Assembly: GCF_008001015.1 (NCBI RefSeq)
Contig: NZ_CP042862.1
Location: forward strand, 1,984,001-2,048,000
Direction of reading: 5' to 3'
DNA length: 64,000 nt
DNA from: Serinicoccus profundi
GTDB taxonomy: Bacteria > Actinomycetota > Actinomycetes > Actinomycetales > Dermatophilaceae
Part shown: positions 1-7,161 of the stretch, piece by piece
Position numbering within the stretch: the first letter of the stretch is position 1
Layout: every line of letters starts with the position of its first letter
Notes under the pieces: model-generated
The model's database searches: none
What the model was told of the DNA's origin: nothing
The model's input: the letters and a program-made list of their open reading frames with translations, nothing else
Made by a program: the position numbers and the translations under genes

Positions 1-282
1 CCCGAGCTTGTCGGCCAGCCGCTCCACCGCCTCGGAGAAGGTGAGGTGGTCGATCTCCATGAGGAAGGAGATGACGTCGCCACCCACGCCGCACCCGAAG
101 CAGTGGTAGCTCCCGAGCGCCGTGCGGATCTGGAAGGAGGGGGTCTTCTCGTCGTGGAAGGGGCACAGGCCCTTCATCGCGCCGACGCCGGCGCTGCGCA
201 GCGTCACGTGCTCGCGGACGACCTCCTCGATGGAGGCGCGCTCCTTGACGACCTGGATGTCCTCGGCCTTGATCCGCGCCAC
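1..282 (-). CDS. dnaG: DNA primase DnaG, N-terminal part (cut by the window edge)
   Basis: This is the first 94 residues of the replicative primase, which makes RNA primers at the replication fork. The CHC2 zinc-binding domain is visible: C40, H43, C61 and C64 lie in the motifs CPFHDEKTPSF and CFGCGVGGD. The GTG at 282 is chosen because AAGGAG lies 6 nt upstream; the GTG at 288 would leave no spacing. In many actinobacteria dgt lies directly upstream of dnaG. Here dgt is about 19 kb away, so a large block has entered between them. Confidence 0.95.
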   Translation of the reverse strand, partial: MARIKAEDIQVVKERASIEEVVREHVTLRSAGVGAMKGLCPFHDEKTPSFQIRTALGSYHCFGCGVGGDVISFLMEIDHLTFSEAVERLADKLG

Positions 283-463
283 GTGCACCTCCTTCGACCT
301 GCCCTGCGCCCGAGTGTAGGTCGCGCCACCCACGATCCCGGCGGCGCCCGGAAATCCGCTGCCTCCATCGGGCCGTCGGCGCTAGCATGGAATGCTCCGC
401 GCCCGCGATGAGTTGACCCTCGCTCTAGAGTCCCACCCTGTCATGAACTCCGAGGAGACCCCT

Positions 464-2014
464 GTGCGCTCTGCGTCCGCCACCGACGCGCCACCGACCA
501 GCCCCGACGTCGCTGAGCTCGACCCACGTCGGGTGCGGCTGGTCATCAGCGTCCTCACGGCCGCAGCCTTCGTCGTCATCCTCAACGAGACGCTCATGCT
601 CAACGCGCTGCCGCCCCTCATGGACGCCTTCGGCGTCGACGCGCGCGCCGGGCAGTGGCTGACCACCGGCTTCCTGCTCACCATGGCCGTCGTCATCCCC
701 ATGACCGGCTGGCTGCTGCAGCGGCTGAGCATCAGGACCGCCTTCGTGCTCGCGATGAGCGTCTTCCTCATCGGCACGGCGACCGCAGCCCTGGCGCCGA
801 CCTTCGGGGTCCTTCTCGCAGGCCGCATCGTGCAGGCCAGCGGCACCGCCGTGATGATGCCGCTGCTCATGACGACGATCATGACCATGGTGCCGCTGCA
901 CCGCCGCGGCGCCGTCATGGGCAACCTCAGCCTGGCGATCTCCGTCGCCCCCGCGATGGGCCCGCCCGTCTCCGGCCTCATCCTGCAGTTCGCCTCCTGG
1001 CGGTGGATCTTCGGGCTGGTCCTGCCGATCGCGCTGCTCATGCTCATCGCCGGTGCGCGGCTCCTGCGTGGCAGCGAGCCCGGCCGCGCCGCCCACCTCG
1101 ACGTGCTCAGCGCCGTGCTCACCGCCCTCGGCTTCGGCGGCCTGGTCTACGGCCTCAGCTCCTTCGGTGAGGGCGCCGGCGGCGGCATCAACCCGTTTGC
1201 CGCGCTCGGTGTCGGCCTGGTCGCCCTGGTCGCCTTCGTTTGGCGGCAACGGTCGCTCATCCGTCGCGGGAACGGATCCGTCTTCCTCGACCTGCGGGCA
1301 CTGCGCATCCCCCGGTATGCCGTGACCTTCGCGCTCATGTGCCTCGCCTTCATGGCGCTCATCGGCGGGATGTTGCTCCTGCCGATCCTGCTGCAGCAGG
1401 TGCGCGGCTTCGGCACCCTGGCCTCCGGCCTGGTGCTCATGCCGGGTGGGCTGGCGATGGGTCTGCTCGGCCCGACCGTGGGCCGGCTCTACGACCGGCT
1501 CGGGCCGCGCCCGCTCGTCGTGCCCGGCGCCATCGGCCTGGTCGCCGGCATGGCCGGGATGGCGATCTTCGCCGCGGTCGCACCGTTGTGGGGCCTCGTC
1601 GGCCTGCACATGCTCATCAGCATCTCGCTGTCCTTCCTCTTCACGCCGTGCTTCACGGCCGGGCTGGGCTCGCTGCCGACGCATCTGTACTCGCACGGCA
1701 GCGCGATGCTCGGTGCGGGTCAGCAGGTGGCGGCCGCCGCCGGGACCGCGCTCGTCGTCACGGTCATGGAGGTCCGCAGCCACCAGCTGGCGGGCCAGGG
1801 CCTGACCGAGACCGCCGCCACCAGCGGCGGCATCGGCGCCGGGCTGCTCGTCGCGACCGCGGTGACGGTGGGCGTGCTCGCTCTCGCGCTGTTCGTCCGC
1901 GCACCGCGCCCGGACGGTGAGGCGTCGGAGACCCCGACCGCGGCGTCCGGGGCGGCGCCGACGGCGACGTCAAGCGAGCCGGAGCCCACGGCATACCCCG
2001 AGCCCGTAGCCTGA
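464..2014 (+). CDS. MFS drug exporter, DHA2 (LmrB/EmrB-like) family
   Basis: This inner-membrane protein of about 516 residues probably exports drugs or other small molecules in exchange for protons. The pattern LNETLMLNALPPLMDAF in the first membrane segment and the GRIVQASGTAVMMPL stretch are typical of the DHA2 branch with 14 predicted membrane segments. The C-terminal 40 residues are rich in Ala, Pro, Glu and Thr and look disordered. The GTG at 464 has GAGGAG 6 nt upstream and is preferred; in-frame ATGs at 443 and 392 are alternatives. The LigD-like gene follows after 4 nt, so the two may be co-transcribed. The substrate cannot be read from sequence. Confidence 0.88.
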   Translation: MRSASATDAPPTSPDVAELDPRRVRLVISVLTAAAFVVILNETLMLNALPPLMDAFGVDARAGQWLTTGFLLTMAVVIPMTGWLLQRLSIRTAFVLAMSVFLIGTATAALAPTFGVLLAGRIVQASGTAVMMPLLMTTIMTMVPLHRRGAVMGNLSLAISVAPAMGPPVSGLILQFASWRWIFGLVLPIALLMLIAGARLLRGSEPGRAAHLDVLSAVLTALGFGGLVYGLSSFGEGAGGGINPFAALGVGLVALVAFVWRQRSLIRRGNGSVFLDLRALRIPRYAVTFALMCLAFMALIGGMLLLPILLQQVRGFGTLASGLVLMPGGLAMGLLGPTVGRLYDRLGPRPLVVPGAIGLVAGMAGMAIFAAVAPLWGLVGLHMLISISLSFLFTPCFTAGLGSLPTHLYSHGSAMLGAGQQVAAAAGTALVVTVMEVRSHQLAGQGLTETAATSGGIGAGLLVATAVTVGVLALALFVRAPRPDGEASETPTAASGAAPTATSSEPEPTAYPEPVA

Positions 2015-2018
2015 CCCC

Positions 2019-3011
2019 ATGCCGAGCCGCGCCGCGAGTCCCGCCACCGAGATCGAGGTCGGCGGGCGCGCGGTGCGGATCTCCAACCCGGACCGGGTCT
2101 ACTTCCCCGAGCTGGGGCTGACCAAGCTCGACCTGGCGCACTACTACCTGTCCGTCGGGGACGGGATCGTGGGGGCGCTGCGCGAGCGGCCCTGCATGAT
2201 GCACCGGTTCCCGGACGGCATCACCGGTGAGCGCGTCCACCAGAAGCGGCTGCCGCGCGGCGCGCCGGACTGGATGGAGACCGTGCACGTCACCTTCCCC
2301 CGGTGGAACCGCACGGCCGACGAGCTGTGCGTGACCGAGCTGGCGCAGGTGATCTGGTCGGTGCAGATGAGTTGCGTGGAGTTCCACCCGTGGAACAGCC
2401 GGCGCGGCCACGTGGAGCAGCCGGACGAGTGGCGGATCGACCTCGACCCCGGCGAGGAGTGCGACTTCGCGACAGTGCGCCGCGTGGCCGTCGTCGCCCA
2501 GGAGGTGCTCGGCGAGCTCGGTGCGGTGGGCTGGCCGAAAACCACCGGCTCGCACGGGCTGCATGTCTACGTCCGGATCCCGCCGGAGCACGGCTTCACC
2601 GACGTCCGCCGGGCCGCGCTCTCCTTCGCCCGCGAGGTGGAGCGTCGCACCGAGGAGGCGACGACCGTGTGGTGGCGCAAGGACCGCGACCCGCGCCGGG
2701 TCTTCGTCGACTTCAACCAGAACGCCCGGGACCACACGATCGCGAGCGCCTACAGCGTGCGGGCGACGCCGGACGCCCGGGTGTCGGCGCCGCTGCGGTG
2801 GGAGGAGGTGCCGGACTGCGAGCCGGGCGACTTCACCGTGCGCACGATGCCTGACAGGTATGCCGAGCTCGGCGACCTGCACGCCGGCATCGACGACCCC
2901 GACTCCGTGTTCGACCTCGCCACGCTGCTGGAGTGGGCCGAGCGCGACGAGGCCCAGGGCGCCCCGAGCGTCGACGACGTCGACGACGCGGACGACACCG
3001 ACGCGTCCTGA
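2019..3011 (+). CDS. Stand-alone LigD-type polymerase (archaeo-eukaryotic primase superfamily)
   Basis: This 330-residue protein matches the polymerase domain of bacterial LigD, which fills and extends ends during non-homologous end joining. The metal-binding signature RIDLDPG places catalytic aspartates at D141 and D143, followed by the TTGSHGLHVYV motif and a later VFVDFNQN carrying a further aspartate. No ligase or nuclease domain is fused, and neither Ku nor a ligase gene lies in the window, so any partners must be encoded elsewhere. The C-terminal tail (about residues 310-330) is very acidic. It begins 4 nt after the MFS stop. The 32-bp repeat array starts 63 nt downstream. Confidence 0.9.
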   Translation: MPSRAASPATEIEVGGRAVRISNPDRVYFPELGLTKLDLAHYYLSVGDGIVGALRERPCMMHRFPDGITGERVHQKRLPRGAPDWMETVHVTFPRWNRTADELCVTELAQVIWSVQMSCVEFHPWNSRRGHVEQPDEWRIDLDPGEECDFATVRRVAVVAQEVLGELGAVGWPKTTGSHGLHVYVRIPPEHGFTDVRRAALSFAREVERRTEEATTVWWRKDRDPRRVFVDFNQNARDHTIASAYSVRATPDARVSAPLRWEEVPDCEPGDFTVRTMPDRYAELGDLHAGIDDPDSVFDLATLLEWAERDEAQGAPSVDDVDDADDTDAS

Positions 3012-3074
3012 CACCGTGCCCGAGTAGGCCGACACCGATCGGGCAGGCACGAAGCGCTGGCCCTCCCCATACCC

Positions 3075-3475
3075 ACCGAGCGCCGCAGATGGTCGTACAC
3101 ACCCCCACCGAGCGCCGCAGATGGTCGCGCACACCCCCACCGAGCGCCGCAGATGGTCGCGCACACCCCCACCGAGCGCCGCAGATGGTCGTACACACCC
3201 CCACCGAGCGCCGCAGATGGTCGTACACACCCCCACCGAGCGCCGCAGATGGTCGGAGTCAACAACCATTCGCGACGCCCGGTCGGCCCAGGAGGAACCA
3301 TCTGCGACGCCCGGTCGGCCCAGGAGCAGCCATCTGCGACGCCCGGTCGGCCCAGGAGGAACCATCTGCGACGCCCGGTCGGCTCAGGAGCAGCCATCTG
3401 CGACGCCCGGTCGGCCCAGGAGCAACCATCTGCGGCGCTCGGTGGGCCCAGGAGCAACCATCTGCGGCGCTCGGT
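3075..3475. repeat. Array of 13 copies of a 19-nt core at 32-bp period, in two opposing arms
   Basis: Six forward copies of ACCGAGCGCCGCAGATGGT begin at 3075, 3107, 3139, 3171, 3203 and 3235. Seven inverted copies begin at 3265, 3297, 3329, 3361, 3393, 3425 and 3457. Within each arm the step is exactly 32 nt. The first five inverted copies carry a variant (consensus ACCATCTGCGACGCCCGGT, with single-base differences in some). The last two are the exact reverse complement of the forward core. The 13-nt spacers are nearly uniform within an arm but differ between arms. The array fills the gap between the convergent LigD-like and AMIN-like genes. Short ORFs through it only reflect the repeat. Confidence 0.95.
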
Positions 3476-3482
3476 GGGATCC

Positions 3483-4964
3483 TCAGGGGGTCTGGATGTC
3501 GACGACGAGGCGCAGCGGGTTCTCCAGCACGAAGACGCGGTAGGGCCGCGGCTCGCCCTGCATCCCGACGAAGACCTGCAGCTGGCCCTCGAAGGGCGTC
3601 GTCCGGATGACCTCGACGACGGCGGCCAGGGAGTGCGTGTCGAGCCCGTAGTCGCCCGCGTCGTAGACCGGGTCCCCGGGCTCGGGGTAGGGCATCCCGG
3701 CGAGCACGAGCTGCAGCACGCTGTCGCCCGCCACCCCGGCCGGGGCGCCGGAGCCGTCCCGAGTGGGCGACGGCTCGTAGGAGGCCAACCAGGCCGGTGA
3801 GCCGGCGGCGGTCCCCGGAGCAGCGGTGAGGTCGATCACGACCCGGTCGAAGCCGTCGTTCAGCCCGGCCCGGAGCGAGGGGGCATAGAGACCGCTCCCA
3901 CCCGCCAGGCCGCCACCGCCCTCGGTGCGCGCCTCGGGCGGGTTCCAGGGCAGCCCGGGGCCGGACCCGCCCCCGGGCTCGACCCCCACCCCCGGCTCCA
4001 CGGTGGGTATGACGGGGGTCGGGTCGACCGTCGGCTGCGCAGGTTCGGGTTCCGGCTCGGGCTCGGGGGCCGCAGGCGGCCCGGGCACGGTCGGCTCCGG
4101 CGCGACGGGCTCCGGCTGGCTCGTCTCCGTCGGCGTCGCCGGGTCGGGCTGCGTGGGCCGCGGCTGGCTGGGCGCCGGTGCGGCGACCTCGTCCGGGTTC
4201 TCGGACGCGACCTCGTCCGGGTCATCAGATGCGGTGGCGGTCTCGTCGGGCTCCTCGGTGACCGGCGCCGGAGGCTCGCTCAGGGCCACCGGCTCGTCGA
4301 GCGCGGGCGCACGGACGGTCACGAGCAGCAGCCCCGCCGACTCAGCACCGAGCCGGTGGATCGACCCGCCCCCGGCCAGCGCCTCCATCCAGAAGTCCTC
4401 GGCGGCCTGGACCTCCGGAGGACACCCGATGTCGGTGGTGCCCAGGGCAGGCGCGACGAAGGCGCCGTCCGGCTCGAGGGTCAACGGCCCCTGCACGGTG
4501 GCCTCGCCGCACGCGTCCACCGAGACTCCCCAGCCGGCGTCACCGAAGGCCAGCTCCGTCGGCGCACCCGACCCCACGACGGCCGCAGCGTCGCCACCCC
4601 GCCACAGCTCCTCGCGCAGCACCCAGGTCGTGCCCTCCAGGTCGTCGGCGGCCACCGGCGTCACGGCCGAGATGGTCGACGGGTCCGCACCGGACACGCC
4701 CGACGCGGCGAAGACGAAGGTGGTGCCGCCGTCGGGGAACTCCGCGGCGACTCCCTGCCCGGAGCCCTCGCCTCCGCCCACGACCCCTGTCTGCCAGACC
4801 AGCCCCACGGCGGCGAGGGTGAGTGCGCTCCCGACCACCGCTCCCCCGACCCGGCGCCGCGTGCGGCGGCGACGACCGGCGGTCCACGGCGCCTCCGCGG
4901 TGACCGACTCGTCACCGTCCAGGCGCGCAGCACCCTCCAGCAGGTCGCGCACATCGGCATTCAT
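3483..4964 (-). CDS. Membrane-anchored protein with META-like and AMIN-like domains
   Basis: 493 residues. A short basic cytoplasmic N terminus is followed by one membrane segment at about residues 38-57. Next comes a META/HslJ-like region (GTTWVL, a conserved Cys pair and ExFWMEAL, about 110-220), then a long Pro/Glu/Thr-rich linker (about 225-345). It ends in an AMIN-like domain with the pattern FDRVVIDL and ENPLRLVVDIQ. The product is probably displayed outside the membrane. Its ATG overlaps the sigma-factor stop by 4 nt (ATGA), so the two are translationally coupled. The position suggests an anti-sigma or co-regulated envelope role, but no classical anti-sigma domain is visible. Confidence 0.8.
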   Translation of the reverse strand: MNADVRDLLEGAARLDGDESVTAEAPWTAGRRRRTRRRVGGAVVGSALTLAAVGLVWQTGVVGGGEGSGQGVAAEFPDGGTTFVFAASGVSGADPSTISAVTPVAADDLEGTTWVLREELWRGGDAAAVVGSGAPTELAFGDAGWGVSVDACGEATVQGPLTLEPDGAFVAPALGTTDIGCPPEVQAAEDFWMEALAGGGSIHRLGAESAGLLLVTVRAPALDEPVALSEPPAPVTEEPDETATASDDPDEVASENPDEVAAPAPSQPRPTQPDPATPTETSQPEPVAPEPTVPGPPAAPEPEPEPEPAQPTVDPTPVIPTVEPGVGVEPGGGSGPGLPWNPPEARTEGGGGLAGGSGLYAPSLRAGLNDGFDRVVIDLTAAPGTAAGSPAWLASYEPSPTRDGSGAPAGVAGDSVLQLVLAGMPYPEPGDPVYDAGDYGLDTHSLAAVVEVIRTTPFEGQLQVFVGMQGEPRPYRVFVLENPLRLVVDIQTP

Positions 4965-5470
4965 GCCAGACTCTCCTTCTCCTCGGCGCCCGCGAGCACC
5001 TGTGACCCGAGCTCATCGCGGAGCCGGGCGATCGCGTGGTGCGACAGGCTCTTCACCGTGCCAGGGCGGATGCCCATCACCTCCGCCGTCTGCGCCTCCG
5101 TCAGGTCCTCGAAGTAACGCAGCACCAGCGCCGCCCGCTGCCGGGGCGGCAACGTCCGCAGCGCCGCATGCACCTCGTCGTCCCTGGCACGCTGCTCGGC
5201 ACCATCCGGTATGCCGGTGTCCGGCAGCCGGTCGCTCGTCACCTCACGGCGCACCTTGCGCCACCACGACACCCGGCGGCGGTAGATGACCCGCCGGACG
5301 AAGCCGTCCGGGTTGTCCACGCCCTCCCACTTCTCGGCGAGCGCGATGAGGGCCTCCTGCAGCAGGTCCTCGGCGAGGTCGGCATCACCGCACAGGAGGT
5401 AGGCCGCCCGGCGCAGCCGAGGGCCCCGGGCCTGCACGAACTCGCTGTAGGCGGGGTCGGCCGTCAGCAC
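4961..5470 (-). CDS. RNA polymerase sigma factor, SigE-family (ECF)
   Basis: 169 residues, the usual size of actinobacterial SigE-type ECF factors. Region 2 includes LRRAAYLLCGDADLAEDLLQ. Region 4 includes LPPRQRAALVLRYFEDLTEAQ and a helix-turn-helix (MGIRPGTVKSLSHHAIARL). The open frame runs further upstream, but the GTG at 5470 has AGGAGG 6 nt before it and gives the expected N terminus. It overlaps the downstream META/AMIN protein gene by 4 nt, which predicts a two-gene operon directing a small envelope or stress regulon. Confidence 0.9.
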   Translation of the reverse strand: MLTADPAYSEFVQARGPRLRRAAYLLCGDADLAEDLLQEALIALAEKWEGVDNPDGFVRRVIYRRRVSWWRKVRREVTSDRLPDTGIPDGAEQRARDDEVHAALRTLPPRQRAALVLRYFEDLTEAQTAEVMGIRPGTVKSLSHHAIARLRDELGSQVLAGAEEKESLA

Positions 5471-5735
5471 CGCGCACCTCCTCTCGGGCACCTCATACCC
5501 AGCATGTCGCACGAGCGGCCCGTTCGGTTCAGTTCGCGCCGCAATCTGGCCTCTATGACTTGGAGGGTGGGGAGGCGACGCGCGGGAGCGCGGTCCTGAG
5601 GTGGTGATGAGGTCGAGCCCTACGTCCTGCTGCCGTGCTCTGTGCGCTGGCGGGCGCAGTGCGACAACTGCGACCTGCTTGTTGCCTGGGCGGTCTGCCG
5701 TGACCGCTGTCGACCGAGCCCCTGACCTGCTGAGG

Positions 5736-6540
5736 TGACGATCGCGTCGGCACCAGCGCCGACCGGGTGCTCGCCGTGCGGGGTGGTCCCCGACTCCCTC
5801 AGCCGGCGGGTGGTGCGCCAGGTCGACGCGCCCTCCCGGACAGATCCGCTCCGAGCACGCTTCGGTGCAAGGCGTAACCCGACAGTTGGGGGTGCGGTTG
5901 CGTACCGCGTGGTCGGCGATCAAGCCGATTCTGGCAGCAGCGGCCGACGACGAGGCCCCGCCTCGCCGGCGTGGCTACCTTGGGTCGACAAGCACGTCTG
6001 GCAACATCCACCAAGCCGGTCGCCGAGGGGGGCCACGGACCGAAGGAACAGACCGGCATGGTCCACCTCACCGTCGTTGGGAACGGGCAGGTCAGGGCGC
6101 GTCTGCTCGTCCTGGTCTAGGGCAGGACGAAGGCCGCCTACGCCGACTGACTCACCGTCGTTGGGAACGGGCAGGTCAGGGCGCGTCTGCTCCTCCTGGT
6201 CTAGGGCAGGACGAAGGCCGCCTACGCCGACTGACTCACCCAGCGCGGAGAAGATTTCACCGCCGGTGTCGACGTGGCCACCTTCGACCCCTTCCAGGGG
6301 TACAAGAGCGCGATCCACGATGAACTCACCGACGCGACCGCGGTCTTGGACGCGTTAGACGTCGTCGCGCTCGGCACCAAGTTGTCGATGAGGTCCGCCG
6401 TCGGGTGCAGCAGGACACCACCGGGCACCGCGGCCGCAAGGGCGACCCGCTGGATGGGATCCAGAACATCCTGCGCGCCGGGCCGGAGTCATTCGGACCG
6501 ACAGACCAGCGGCTCCGCCGCGGCCGGAGTCCGCCCGTAG
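5736..6540 (+). pseudogene. Decayed ISL3-family transposase
   Basis: Fragments of an ISL3 transposase can be followed across several frames. They are CSPCGVVPDS (zinc-finger remnant), VTRQLGVRLRTAWSAIKPIL, KPVAEGGHGPKEQTGMVHLT, DVATFDPFQGYKSAIHDEL, DATAVLDALDVVALGTK and VDEVRRRVQQDTTGHRGRKG. Between the first two fragments a large part of the gene is missing. In-frame stops and frameshifts interrupt the rest. An 84-bp tandem duplication lies inside it. No terminal repeats were identified, so only the coding relic is annotated. It marks the left side of the acquired island. Confidence 0.85.
6067..6234 (+). repeat. 84-bp tandem duplication inside the ISL3 relic
   Basis: Copy one spans 6067-6150 and copy two 6151-6234, with one visible difference (GTCCTGG versus CTCCTGG). 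The period is 28 codons, so it keeps the old transposase frame and encodes the segment QVRARLL...GRTKAAYAD twice. Both copies carry the same in-frame TAG and TGA stops, so the duplication arose after the gene was already dead. Confidence 0.9.
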
Positions 6541-6686
6541 CTGCGGTGTTCTTCCCGGTGAGATTTCGTAGTCTTGTCCCCGCCGACGAGTCTCCCACCG
6601 GATCCCCGCTGCCTATTCACGCTAAAGCGCAAATCACAGCGTTACTGTTGCTCCTGGCCCGGTCGCTTCCGAGGCGCTCCAGCGCT

Positions 6687-7145
6687 TCATTCTTTCCTGT
6701 GCCTTCCCCCACTGCTCGACTGATTGTCCTCCAAGCATGCCAGTTTTAGTAACTTAGATCGAATTTCTCTTAAGCGGTGACTCTTTGCCCCAAACTTGTT
6801 CAGCTCCAGCTCCTTGTCGTCGTGTGAGACCACCACAAGTTGGCTGAAGAAGGGGACAGTCGCGTACCAGAGATATGGAGGAGCATATGGCGCATAGTCA
6901 ATTCGCTTTATCTCTTCATAGCGCATGGAAGTGTGGATTAACAGACCTTGGCTTACCACCCTGTGTGTCTCCAGGCGTATTCCCTGACGCGGACTTAGGA
7001 GACAATACAGCACCGCGACTGCCGTTACCGCAAATGCGACCTGGGCCCTCGTATCACCAGCCGCGTATGACGCCCACGCGATCACGAAAGATGCTAAGGC
7101 AATTAGAACGTGGGGCCATATCGAAAGGTGACTACGATACCGCAC
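6687..7145 (-). CDS. Small membrane protein with PH-like C-terminal domain
   Basis: 152 residues with two predicted membrane segments (about 9-27 and 33-51), then a short beta-rich region (RLETHRVVSQGLLI through QLVVVSHDDKELEL) resembling bacterial PH-like domains. Its base composition is much closer to 50% GC than that of its neighbours, and its codon use is unlike the backbone. It starts (GTG at 7145) 16 nt after the stop of the Rhs-like gene on the same strand. In Rhs and other polymorphic toxin loci this is where an immunity gene is expected. That role is inference only. The family was not recognised. Confidence 0.6.
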   Translation of the reverse strand: MRYRSHLSIWPHVLIALASFVIAWASYAAGDTRAQVAFAVTAVAVLYCLLSPRQGIRLETHRVVSQGLLIHTSMRYEEIKRIDYAPYAPPYLWYATVPFFSQLVVVSHDDKELELNKFGAKSHRLREIRSKLLKLACLEDNQSSSGGRHRKE

Positions 7146-7161
7146 TTCGCCTGCCCTGTCG

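Noticed and set aside
425-1783. Long minus-strand frame opposite the MFS exporter
   Set aside because: Composition is that of an antisense shadow of a GC-rich gene (runs of Glu, Gly, His, Arg), with no domain and no ribosome site.
3075-3475. CRISPR array
   Set aside because: Spacers are only 13 nt and almost identical within an arm, repeats occur in both orientations, and no cas gene is present.
3057-3610. Proteins rich in TERRRW/PSAADGR repeats in several frames
   Set aside because: These frames simply translate the 32-bp DNA repeat, lack ribosome sites and overlap the end of the AMIN-like gene.
5736-6540. Intact ISL3 element
   Set aside because: The transposase is broken by frameshifts, stops and a deletion, and no terminal inverted repeats were found.
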